Assembly (NCBI RefSeq): GCF_003590645.1
Contig: NZ_CP031834.1
Span: forward strand, 620,001 to 684,000
Direction: 5' to 3'
DNA length: 64,000 bases
Source: Mesorhizobium sp. DCY119
Lineage (GTDB): Bacteria; Pseudomonadota; Alphaproteobacteria; Rhizobiales; Rhizobiaceae
Shown here: positions 19,654 through 27,547 of the stretch, one piece after another
Numbering within the stretch: the first letter of the stretch is position 1
Layout of the letters: the number at the start of each line of letters is the position of its first letter
Position numbers and translations under genes: made by a program
Notes under the pieces: model-generated
The model's input: the letters and a program-made list of their open reading frames with translations, nothing else
Database searches by the model: none
Told to the model about the DNA's origin: nothing

Positions 19654-19676
19654 TCATCAAACCACCGGCGCTGTCT

Positions 19677-20606
19677 CTATAGAGTGAGTGCGGCACGCAG
19701 CGCTGCTCGATGCCCCGGTCCGAATGTGAATCGCATGGTCTCGCCGACGACTATGCTCAGCCGGAACAAGGCCGTGGAAAGACGCCCGTGATGGCGGCGA
19801 TAATAGCGAATCCGGTTTTTCGTCATCAGTGCCGAGAGGAACGGATTGTCGTGATATTCGCCGCCGATATGAACGACCTGCGCCTGTGGGTGATACACCA
19901 CTGACAGGCCGCTTCGGCGGACCCTCTCCAGATAATCGACTTCTTCGCTGTAGAGGAAGAATGACTCGTCCCATTCACCGACGACCCGACGCGCTCGGGC
20001 TCCAACAAGCAGGGCGGCACCCGTCGCCCATTCGACGACGCCGCCGCGATCGTAGATCGCCGGATCATCGACGATCTCGCCTGCGCCTATGCGTGCGGCA
20101 AACGTCGTTCCCAGCAGCGCGTCCGACCATGCCGTCTTCATCGACGGTTCGCGCCGAAGCGACAAAGCCGTCGTACCATCCTCGTGGAGGATCTGCGGCA
20201 CGACTATGCCCGCCTTGGGGTCTGACAGTCTTTTGCTGAGCAGGCGCACGGAACCTGGCAGAAGCCGGACATCGGGATTGAGGATCAGGACGTCCACTTC
20301 GGATCCGACTATCGCCGTCGCGGCGTTGATGCCGGCAGCGTAGCCGGCGTTCCGGCCCATCCTGATCACCCTCGGATGGGTCGGATGGGCTAGCGCGATA
20401 TCGACCGACGCATCGTGAGAATCATTGTCGACGATGATGATCTCATGACGGCTGATCCCGGCCAGTCCATCAGGGATCGAGTCGAGCAGACCGGGCAGGA
20501 CCTTGGCGCTGTTGTAGGTGACGACCACCACGGCAACGCCAGCCGTGTCATCCACGGCGGCAGGCGCAAGGATCGATGCAGGTTCAGTCGGTCCGTCCAT
20601 TTGCAT
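19677..20606 (-). CDS. Family 2 glycosyltransferase, rhamnosyltransferase-like
   Basis: 309-residue GT-A enzyme. VAVVVVTYNSAKVLPGLLDS, then EIIIVDNDSHDAS and RNAGYAAGINAA are the pattern of WbbL-type rhamnosyltransferases. VLILNPDVRLLPGS holds the metal-binding NPD (DxD equivalent), and DESFFLYSEEVDYLERVRRS supplies the catalytic acidic residues. The locus makes dTDP-L-rhamnose, so this gene is the best candidate for adding rhamnose. That assignment rests on family resemblance and context. Confidence 0.83.
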   Translation of the reverse strand: MQMDGPTEPASILAPAAVDDTAGVAVVVVTYNSAKVLPGLLDSIPDGLAGISRHEIIIVDNDSHDASVDIALAHPTHPRVIRMGRNAGYAAGINAATAIVGSEVDVLILNPDVRLLPGSVRLLSKRLSDPKAGIVVPQILHEDGTTALSLRREPSMKTAWSDALLGTTFAARIGAGEIVDDPAIYDRGGVVEWATGAALLVGARARRVVGEWDESFFLYSEEVDYLERVRRSGLSVVYHPQAQVVHIGGEYHDNPFLSALMTKNRIRYYRRHHGRLSTALFRLSIVVGETMRFTFGPGHRAALRAALTL

Positions 20607-21018
20607 TCACCCAGACTCTTGGCTTCGAGACGCCGAAATACAGGGAAATTCTGCCGGATATTTTGCAGGAATATCAGCACAATGAAAGTCTACATGAGGT
20701 GGTGAACTTAGAGGTACACCAACAAGCTCTTTCAGCCATGGAGCTGACTCCGATGATACTAACCATAGTCCTATCGGAGTAGGTCGAACGCTCCAGTACA
20801 GGTCCGGAAAACGGCTCCGTAAGTCTTTCAGGGCGATAGAATATTTCTTCAGATTTTCTAGCATCGGTCTGTGTCTCGGCGTGGCGGGACTGTGAAGCGT
20901 CAGCTCATCGCCGTGCCTTTCAACTGTAACCGCCAGTGCCCTCGGGCACATGGAGAAACCCTCGTGCAGTGGCCGAAAGGTCGACGCACGCAAGATCGAG
21001 AGGCCGTCGGCAAGCCGC
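20607..21018. other. Intergenic region, likely promoter area for 21019-24341
   Basis: About 410 bp of lower GC than its flanks, upstream of the leftward GT2 gene and the rightward WecG/WecC group. A 152-residue minus-strand frame crosses it and ends exactly against the GT2 start, but it has no recognisable domain. No terminator or operator could be assigned. Confidence 0.5.
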
Positions 21019-22230
21019 ATGAACCCGCAGCCAAATCTTACCGGACCCGTCGAAGTTTTCCCCATCGACCGTCTTCAGGCGCTCGACGCCGAATCCCGCG
21101 CAACCCGGGCGCGGACAGAGCAACTCATCGAGCTGGCCAAGAAGGGCCTGCCGCAGATGTTTGCGCATGGCGCATTCGTTCACACCGTTCGCGAGGTCAA
21201 GACAGCATCAGGCCGGAGTGTCCGTCCCGAGGGCGACAGCCTGCGTTATGCGGCAAATGTCGCGTCGGGACTGGCCTTCGTGGATGAGGCCGTGCAGTGT
21301 CATATCCTCGAAGGCGCGACCGCCGCGGATCTGGCGCTGAATTGCGCACGGCGCGCGGAGAAATCCAAGGATCCCGGCGCGGTCGCACTCTGCGCCTGGG
21401 CCGCGGCAGAGGTGGCCGATGTCTATGCCACGCCGCTGTTGAAGCGCTTGACTGCTCTGCTCGAGTCCGAAGAGACGATTGCCACGGTGGATTGTTCCTG
21501 GACGCTGATTGCCGCCCTTGCGGCGCGTCACCTTGGCGACACCGAGCATTTGACCACGCTTGCGGCCAACCGCCTGATGGGCGGGCAAGGCGCGACCGGG
21601 CTTTTCCCGCATATGCTGCCCGCCGTTTCCAATGGCCGGCTGCGTGCTCACATCGGATGCTTTGCCGATCAGGTTTACTCGACGCAGGGGCTTGCCCGCC
21701 TGTCTGTGGCCAAGAACGATCCGACAGCGCTGGCCGCAGCCGAAGCATCGGGCGGGCGCATCGCTCACCTCCAGGGTCCAGCCGGTCAATGGTGGTGGCA
21801 CTATGACACGCGCGACGGAAGCGTCGTCGAGGGGTACCCCGTCTACAGCGTGCATCAGCATGCGATGGGACCAATGGCCCTGCTCGACCTGCGCGAGGCC
21901 GGCGGCACCGATCATATGAAGTCGGTGGCCAAGGGATTGCGCTGGCTGGACGAACACCCCGAGGTCGACGTTCCGATGGTGTCCGAAGAGGACGGCGTGA
22001 TCTGGAGAAAGGTCGCGCGCCGCGAACCGAAAAAGGCTGTCAGGGCAATTTCGGCACTCACCACGGGGCTCAAGCGCGGCTTCCACCTGCCAGGGCTCGA
22101 CATCATGTTTCCGCCAAGCCGCGTCGACTACGAGTGCCGTCCGTATGAACTCGGCTGGATGCTCTATGCGTGGCTCTCAGGCGGTGTCGTCGAGCGGTTG
22201 CGCAACAGCGCAGTCCGTGGCGGCAGGTGA
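21019..22230 (+). CDS. Unrecognised protein, probable alpha-helical toroid fold
   Basis: 403 residues from ATG 21019 (426 if ATG 20950 is used; neither has a good ribosome site). I do not recognise the family. No signal peptide or membrane segment is visible. The protein is built of repeating helices with conserved aromatic turns (AGQWWWHYDTRDG near 265-280, PVYSVHQHAMGPMALLDL just after), the look of an (alpha/alpha)-barrel such as in sugar epimerases, polysaccharide lyases or terpenoid-cyclase folds. It directly precedes the WecG-like gene by 20 bp, so a role in glycan modification or processing is plausible but unproven. Confidence 0.7.
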   Translation: MNPQPNLTGPVEVFPIDRLQALDAESRATRARTEQLIELAKKGLPQMFAHGAFVHTVREVKTASGRSVRPEGDSLRYAANVASGLAFVDEAVQCHILEGATAADLALNCARRAEKSKDPGAVALCAWAAAEVADVYATPLLKRLTALLESEETIATVDCSWTLIAALAARHLGDTEHLTTLAANRLMGGQGATGLFPHMLPAVSNGRLRAHIGCFADQVYSTQGLARLSVAKNDPTALAAAEASGGRIAHLQGPAGQWWWHYDTRDGSVVEGYPVYSVHQHAMGPMALLDLREAGGTDHMKSVAKGLRWLDEHPEVDVPMVSEEDGVIWRKVARREPKKAVRAISALTTGLKRGFHLPGLDIMFPPSRVDYECRPYELGWMLYAWLSGGVVERLRNSAVRGGR

Positions 22231-22250
22231 CAGACCAGGGAGTATTCAAC

Positions 22251-23060
22251 ATGCCGACCGAGCAGCAATTGTTATTCGGGCTCTATCTCGAGCCGCTGCG
22301 GATGGATGAGGTGATCCAGCGCTGCCACACGGCTCTGGTGACGAGGAGCAAGCTGCTGCTCGGCGTGCTCAACGCGGCCAAGGTAGTCAATCTGCGCAGC
22401 GACGCGCTTTTGCGAGACTCGCTTTTGGAGTGCAATATGCTGCTTGCAGATGGACAGTCCATCGTCTGGGCGAGCAGGTTGCTCGGGCGCCCCCTGCCCG
22501 AGCGGATCGCCGGCATCGACATCTTCGAACAACTGCTAGCGCTGGCACACCGCGAAGGCCGCTCCATCTATCTTCTCGGCGCCCAGCCCGATGTCTTGCG
22601 GATGCTCGAGACGCGTTTGCAGGAGCGGTTTCCGGGCCTGAAGGTGGCTGGCCGGCATGACGGTTATTTCAAGGCCAACGAGTCCGCCGCCATAGCAGCC
22701 GAGATACGGGCCTCCGGAGCCGACATGCTGTTCCTTGGCATGGCTTCGCCGAAGAAGGAGATATTCCTCGGCTCCTATGGGGCAACGCTGAATGTTCCGA
22801 TACTTCACGGCGTCGGCGGCTCGTTCGACATCCTCGCAGGGATCACCCGGCGCGCGCCGGCGATCTGGCAGCGCGCAGGGATGGAGTGGGCCTACCGGCT
22901 GCTGCAGGAGCCGCGCCGCCTGTGGTGGCGGTATCTGAAGACGAACACCGCCTTCCTGCTGCTTACTGCCCGCGAACTGGTTCATCCCGCTCGCGCTTTC
23001 CGGCCGACAAGGTCGATCACCGGCGGCGGCACATTGGCTGCCAGCCGTCAAAACCAGTAA
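22251..23060 (+). CDS. WecG/TagA/CpsF-family glycosyltransferase
   Basis: 269 residues from ATG 22251. It belongs to the family (GT26) that transfers ManNAc or ManNAcA to a lipid-linked GlcNAc. Visible family marks are LLGVLNAAKVVNLRSDALL, the ADGQSIVWASRLLG segment with the catalytic aspartate, ERIAGIDIFEQLL, YLLGAQPDVL, and GMASPKKEIFL. It lies between an unrecognised gene and wecC, and wecB is nearby, so transfer of ManNAcA from UDP-ManNAcA is the likely reaction. It acts at the cytoplasmic membrane face. Confidence 0.87.
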   Translation: MPTEQQLLFGLYLEPLRMDEVIQRCHTALVTRSKLLLGVLNAAKVVNLRSDALLRDSLLECNMLLADGQSIVWASRLLGRPLPERIAGIDIFEQLLALAHREGRSIYLLGAQPDVLRMLETRLQERFPGLKVAGRHDGYFKANESAAIAAEIRASGADMLFLGMASPKKEIFLGSYGATLNVPILHGVGGSFDILAGITRRAPAIWQRAGMEWAYRLLQEPRRLWWRYLKTNTAFLLLTARELVHPARAFRPTRSITGGGTLAASRQNQ

Positions 23061-23084
23061 CCAGGCGGGCGTGGGGCTCCTTTG

Positions 23085-24341
23085 ATGAATGAAGTTTTTT
23101 CCGGTCGATTGGCCATAGTCGGGATGGGGTATATTGGCCTGCCCACCGCCGTCGTTCTGGCGACGCGCGGCATCGACGTGATCGGCGTCGACATCAATCC
23201 TGCAACGGTTGCCGCGGTATCGCGTGGCGAGGTTCCCTTCGTTGAGCCGGATCTGGCGGTAGCCGTCAGCGGCGCGGTCGCCATGGGCCGCCTCTCGGCC
23301 ACCAGCGAGATGCCCGAGGCGGACGCCTTCATCATTGCCGTGCCGACACCGTTCAACGGTGATCGCACCGCCAATCTTTCCTATGTCCAGGCTGCCGCCG
23401 AGCAGATCGCGCCTAAGCTGAGGTCGGGCAACATCGTCGTGCTGGAATCGACCTCGCCGCCCGGAACGACCGAGAAGATCGCCGAATGGATCGGCGCGTT
23501 ACGGCCCGATCTGAAAATGCCGCATGACGGCGAGACCGGTGCCGATATTTTCGTCGCCCATTGCCCAGAGCGGGTTCTGCCGGGCCGCATCATGATCGAG
23601 ATGATCACCAACGACCGCGTCGTCGGTGGACTGACGAAGCGCTGCGCCGAGCGCGCCGCATCTATCTATCGGGTGTTTGCGCAGGGCGAAATCCTGCTCA
23701 CGGATGCCGCCAGCGCCGAGATGGCCAAGCTCGTCGAAAACGCCTATCGCGATGTGAACATCGCATTCGCAAACGAGATTTCGCTGATCACGGAATCGCT
23801 GCATATCGACGTCTGGGAAGTCATCCGCTTGGCCAACAGGCATCCGCGCGTCAATATATTGAGCCCCGGTCCCGGCGTCGGCGGGCATTGCATTCCGGTG
23901 GACCCGTGGTTCATCGTTGCGGCCGCACCAAAGCTGTCGCCGCTGATCCGCACCGCGCGCGAGGTCAACGACCGGCGGCCGCATCATGTCGCCGAGCAGG
24001 TTGCCGAGAAGGCCAAGCGCTTCCGCGAACCGACCATCGCCTGCCTTGGCCTGACGTTCAAAGCCAATGTCGACGACGTCCGGGAGAGCCCGGCCATCGA
24101 AGTCGTCGGGCTGATTGCCGAAGCACTTCCCAATGTCGACATATTGCTTGCAGATCCCTATGTGGACTCCCTGCCGTCGATGCTTTCGGGTTATTCGAAC
24201 CTGCGCATGGAAGGCGCTTACCAGGCCGTCGAGCGCGCCGACATCGTCGTGCTCCTGGTTGAGCACGAACCCTTCAAGGCGATCCGCAACACGCGGCTGG
24301 GCGGCAAGGTCGTCTACGACACGCGCGGTGCCTGGCGCTGA
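23085..24341 (+). CDS. wecC: UDP-N-acetyl-D-mannosamine dehydrogenase (WecC-like)
   Basis: Oxidises UDP-ManNAc to UDP-ManNAcA in two NAD steps. It has 418 residues from ATG 23085; a TTG three bases earlier is not needed. The Rossmann motif IVGMGYIGLPTAVVLA, the STSPPGTTEK segment and the catalytic-cysteine block GPGVGGHCIPVDPWF are intact. VIRLANRHPRVNIL and DVNIAFANEISL are nearly identical to enterobacterial WecC rather than to UDP-glucose or UDP-GlcNAc dehydrogenases. wecB lies on the opposite strand beyond a terminator pair. Confidence 0.9.
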   Translation: MNEVFSGRLAIVGMGYIGLPTAVVLATRGIDVIGVDINPATVAAVSRGEVPFVEPDLAVAVSGAVAMGRLSATSEMPEADAFIIAVPTPFNGDRTANLSYVQAAAEQIAPKLRSGNIVVLESTSPPGTTEKIAEWIGALRPDLKMPHDGETGADIFVAHCPERVLPGRIMIEMITNDRVVGGLTKRCAERAASIYRVFAQGEILLTDAASAEMAKLVENAYRDVNIAFANEISLITESLHIDVWEVIRLANRHPRVNILSPGPGVGGHCIPVDPWFIVAAAPKLSPLIRTAREVNDRRPHHVAEQVAEKAKRFREPTIACLGLTFKANVDDVRESPAIEVVGLIAEALPNVDILLADPYVDSLPSMLSGYSNLRMEGAYQAVERADIVVLLVEHEPFKAIRNTRLGGKVVYDTRGAWR

Positions 24342-24374
24342 GGCCAGGCTTCGTTTCCCGCTGAATAATCGATC

Positions 24375-24411
24375 CAGCCCTCCGTCGTTACCAACGGAGG
24401 GCTGTGTTTTT
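24375..24411 (+). terminator. Rho-independent terminator after wecC
   Basis: Perfect 11-bp stem CAGCCCTCCGT (24375-24385) with ACGGAGGGCTG (24394-24404), followed by TGTTTTT. Confidence 0.9.
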
Positions 24412-24461
24412 CGTGGCCTGATCGCACGGATAATCCGGCCAAATCGATTCCGTTGAAGTTG

Positions 24462-24506
24462 AAAAAAAAAGCCGGCCCATCCCGACATCATCGGAACGGG
24501 CCGGCT
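24462..24506 (-). terminator. Rho-independent terminator after wecB operon
   Basis: Read on the minus strand: AGCCGGCCC (24506-24498), a 19-nt loop, GGGCCGGCT (24478-24470), then a run of Ts (the A-run at 24462-24470 on the plus strand). It ends the leftward transcript that comes from 29113. Confidence 0.88.
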
Positions 24507-24525
24507 GTTCACGCTTGACTGGAGG

Positions 24526-25728
24526 TCAGGCGGCGAAACCGCTGACGACCTGCGCTGCGCGGCGTGGAGATACGCTTTCCTCGATCCGAATCGTCGGATC
24601 GAATTCTACCGGAAGATCGCCGATGCCGAAGAAATGCTCGATCGCGCGGACGGAACGTTCGGCGGCGTGCCCGTCGCCATAAGGGTTCACGGCATGTGCC
24701 ATGGTCTGGTAGGCGGCCTTGCTGGTCAGCAAGGTCGACACCTCGTCGACGATAAGGTCTTCATCGGTGCCGACCAGCCGCACCGTGCCGGCGGATACGG
24801 CTTCCGGGCGCTCCGTCGAATCCCGCATGACCAGCACCGGCTTGCCGAGTGACGGAGCTTCTTCCTGAACGCCCCCGCTGTCCGTGAGCACGACGCTGCA
24901 ATGATACATGGCGCGCACGAAGTCGCTGTAGCCGAGCGGCGCTGTGATCAGCACATTGTCGAGCCCGGCCAAAGGCGGAAGCAGTACCTCGCGGACTGCC
25001 GGGTTGAGATGGGCCGGCAACAGGAAGGCAATGTCGGGAAAGGTCCTGGCCAGGCGGGCGATGGCGCGGGCCGTGCGGGCCATTGGCTCGCCCCAGGATT
25101 CGCGCCTGTGCGCCGTGATCAGAACGCTGCGACGGCCGTTGATCTTGCCAAGGTCGGGATTTTCGGCCGGCAGATCCCTGGAGACAACATCCAGCAGGGC
25201 GTCGATGACGGTGTTGCCGGTGACGACGATGTTGCTCTTGTGAATCCCGTCGCGGAGCAGGTTCTCCCGCGATGTACTGGTCGGTGCCAGATGAACCGCT
25301 GCCAGTTGCGTCGTGAGACGGCGATTGGCTTCTTCCGGAAACGGATTGTAGGGGTCGCCGGTTCTCAGGCCTGCCTCGAGATGGACGACCGGAACCTTGC
25401 GATAGAAGGCGGCGAGTGCCGCGGCAAAGCAGGTCGTGGTATCGCCCTGGACGAGAACGGCATCCGGTTCTTCGGCCTCGATCACCTTCGAGACGCCGTC
25501 GAGCACGCGGCTGGTTATGTCCTCCAGCCGCTGCCGCTCGGTGATGATGTTCAGGTCATGGCTCGGCCGGATACCGAACAGGTCGTTGACCTGGTCGAGC
25601 ATCGCCCGGTGCTGGCCAGTCACCGCCACAACCGGTTTGCAGTGACGGGAGCGGCTCAACGCATCGATCAGCGGGGCCATCTTTATGGCTTCGGGACGTG
25701 TACCGTAGACGATCAAGACCTTGCGCAT
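24526..25728 (-). CDS. wecB: UDP-N-acetylglucosamine 2-epimerase, non-hydrolysing (WecB)
   Basis: Interconverts UDP-GlcNAc and UDP-ManNAc in the cytoplasm, feeding WecC. It has 400 residues, the normal length being about 375-400. Diagnostic motifs are YGTRPEAIKMAPLI at the start, VQGDTTTCFAAALAAFY, HLEAGLRTGDPYNPFPEE (conserved His and Glu), and LTDSGGVQEEAPSLGKPVLV near 280. It is the last gene of a leftward operon after the chain-length and ATPase genes (50 bp gap), so sugar supply is tied to polymer-length control. Confidence 0.95.
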   Translation of the reverse strand: MRKVLIVYGTRPEAIKMAPLIDALSRSRHCKPVVAVTGQHRAMLDQVNDLFGIRPSHDLNIITERQRLEDITSRVLDGVSKVIEAEEPDAVLVQGDTTTCFAAALAAFYRKVPVVHLEAGLRTGDPYNPFPEEANRRLTTQLAAVHLAPTSTSRENLLRDGIHKSNIVVTGNTVIDALLDVVSRDLPAENPDLGKINGRRSVLITAHRRESWGEPMARTARAIARLARTFPDIAFLLPAHLNPAVREVLLPPLAGLDNVLITAPLGYSDFVRAMYHCSVVLTDSGGVQEEAPSLGKPVLVMRDSTERPEAVSAGTVRLVGTDEDLIVDEVSTLLTSKAAYQTMAHAVNPYGDGHAAERSVRAIEHFFGIGDLPVEFDPTIRIEESVSPRRAAQVVSGFAA

Positions 25729-25778
25729 ATCGAAATCCTTCTTCTGCCGGCCCTCATGCGAATGGCCGGGCTGTTGGA

Positions 25779-26663
25779 CTAGTCTGCGAAACCCTGCTTG
25801 CCTGGTGTCTCGACCGCGGTTGTCGCGGCCATGTCGAGAAACTGCATCTTGCGGTCGGCGACGACCTGCCGGACGACTTCCTCGTCGACGACGGAAATGT
25901 CTTCGGCGAAAGCGTAAACCAGCGCGTAGTCGCAGATCTGGTTGATCACGCGCGGCAAGCCGCGGCTTGCCTGGAAGACGATTTCGCAGGCCGCCGGCGT
26001 GAAGATCTCGTGGTCGGCGCCTGCGACCTTGAGGCGATGGGCGATGTAGTCCTGCACGGCCTCGGCAGACATGCCAAAGAGATGAAAATCGGCGGCGACG
26101 CGCTGTGCGAACTGCACCATCTTCGCGCGGCTGATGATCTGTCTCAGCTCCGGTTGCCCGACCAGCACGATCTGCAGCAGCTCGTCTCTTTCGCCATTCA
26201 TGTTGGAGAAGCCTCTCAGTTCCTCCAGCATCTTCTCCGAAAGGTTCTGGGCCTCGTCGAAGATGAGAATGGTGTGGCGCCCAGCTGCGTGCTGCTCCTT
26301 CAGGAAGGCCTCGAACTGCGAGAACATCTGGACATAGGACATCCGCCCGGTGATGGGCTGCCCGAGCGACGACAATATCCAGTGGAGCAATTTGCCCCGT
26401 TCGCCATGGGCATTCGAGATCAATCCCAACTTGAGGTCGGAAGGTGCGGAACGCAGCAGATGCCAGATGAGCGTGGTCTTGCCGGCACCGACCTCCCCGG
26501 TGATGACGGTGATGGGCGCGAAGGTCGCCAGCCCATATTCGAGCATCGCGTAAGCGCGGGTGTGATTTGCCGACCAGAACAGGAAGTCGGTGTCAGGCCG
26601 CAGGCTGAAGGGCCGTCCGGTCAGGCCGAAATGTTCGGAATAGATCAGAAAGGTACTCGACAT
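25779..26663 (-). CDS. ExeA/XrtA-associated-type AAA ATPase
   Basis: 294-residue P-loop ATPase of the ExeA/GspA group. The N-terminus EHFGLTGRPFSLRPDTDFLF is characteristic, Walker A is ITGEVGAGKTTL near 60, Walker B is ILIFDEAQNLS near 135, and ARKMVQFAQRV-like sensor/arginine-finger residues follow. There is no membrane segment. It lies 25 bp after the tyrosine-kinase-like gene. The order chain-length protein, kinase, ATPase matches exosortase A-type polysaccharide loci, though no exosortase is visible here. Its exact job in such loci is not established. Confidence 0.85.
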   Translation of the reverse strand: MSSTFLIYSEHFGLTGRPFSLRPDTDFLFWSANHTRAYAMLEYGLATFAPITVITGEVGAGKTTLIWHLLRSAPSDLKLGLISNAHGERGKLLHWILSSLGQPITGRMSYVQMFSQFEAFLKEQHAAGRHTILIFDEAQNLSEKMLEELRGFSNMNGERDELLQIVLVGQPELRQIISRAKMVQFAQRVAADFHLFGMSAEAVQDYIAHRLKVAGADHEIFTPAACEIVFQASRGLPRVINQICDYALVYAFAEDISVVDEEVVRQVVADRKMQFLDMAATTAVETPGKQGFAD

Positions 26664-26688
26664 CGCGATCCTGCGAACACTGCCTGCG

Positions 26689-27489
26689 TCAGTAACCGTA
26701 TTTCTCGGGTGCGTAGCGACACTTGTTCAGCACCACGCCGAGCACCTTGGATTTCTCCGAAAGATCCCGCTCGCAGATGTCCACTTCGCTGAAGGTGCTT
26801 GCCTCCGCGGCCGCAACCAGGATCACGCAATCGACATTGGGCAGGAAAGCCATGACGTCGTCGTTGGCGAGCATCGGCGGAAGATCGAAGATCAGGACGT
26901 CGGGCTTGAGTTTCTGCTTGAGGCTTTTCAGCGCCTGCGCCGCCTCCGGGCTCTGCAGCAGTTCAGCGGCAAAGCGGACCGGCCGGCCATTGGCGCCGAT
27001 GGCTATGTTGTCGCCATATCGGATGAAGACGTCCTCGACCTCGCTGCGGCCGCGCAGGAAACTTTCGATCGAAGGCGGCTCCTTGATCCCAAGAACCTTG
27101 CTGACCTGCGGACGGCGCAGATCGAGATCGATCAGAACCGTCCGGCATTCCTTGTGGTGGGCCATGCTGAAGGCGAGGTTCAGCCCGACTACCGTCTTGC
27201 CGCAGGCCGGCGTGGGCGAGGTGATCGCGACGGAGGTCCAGTTGTTCTGGCGCAGATACTGCAGGACCTTCGTCCGCAGCATATCGAACTGCGTGTGCGC
27301 CAGGTCTGACCGGTTGATCGTGACGAGCCGGGTCTTGGCGAGATGTTTGGGGTCCGGCTTGAGCGAGGGCAAGCTCGCCCACAGCATGTCGCTTCCCATC
27401 CTTGCGACGGTCGTGGTCGTCTGATCATTCGCCGGGTCGGAACCCCGCTGTTGCTTGGCCTTCTGCAAGGCTGCGTGAATATGCTCCAT
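26689..27489 (-). CDS. CpsD/CapB-family cytoplasmic tyrosine kinase (BY-kinase)
   Basis: 266 residues from ATG 27489 (MEHIHAALQKAKQQ); an in-frame start at 27546 is possible. Walker A is ITSPTPACGKTVVGLN near 108, Walker A' is TVLIDLDLRRPQ and Walker B is VLIFDLPPML. The C-terminus RYAPEKYGY is a short tyrosine cluster of the kind that is autophosphorylated. No membrane segment, so it would work with the separate chain-length protein just upstream, as in CapA/CapB pairs. It controls polymer length and export through phosphorylation cycles, by analogy. Confidence 0.87.
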   Translation of the reverse strand: MEHIHAALQKAKQQRGSDPANDQTTTTVARMGSDMLWASLPSLKPDPKHLAKTRLVTINRSDLAHTQFDMLRTKVLQYLRQNNWTSVAITSPTPACGKTVVGLNLAFSMAHHKECRTVLIDLDLRRPQVSKVLGIKEPPSIESFLRGRSEVEDVFIRYGDNIAIGANGRPVRFAAELLQSPEAAQALKSLKQKLKPDVLIFDLPPMLANDDVMAFLPNVDCVILVAAAEASTFSEVDICERDLSEKSKVLGVVLNKCRYAPEKYGY

Positions 27490-27547
27490 CGTCTGTGTTC
27501 CCGCACCTCTTGCAGATGGCTCTGCAGTCCCTTGTTTGCCTGTCACG

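Noticed and set aside
20607-21065. 152-residue minus-strand reading frame ending exactly against the start of the GT2 gene.
   Set aside because: No recognisable domain, no ribosome site, and it overlaps the start of the rightward gene; composition is that of an intergenic region. Left as low-probability.
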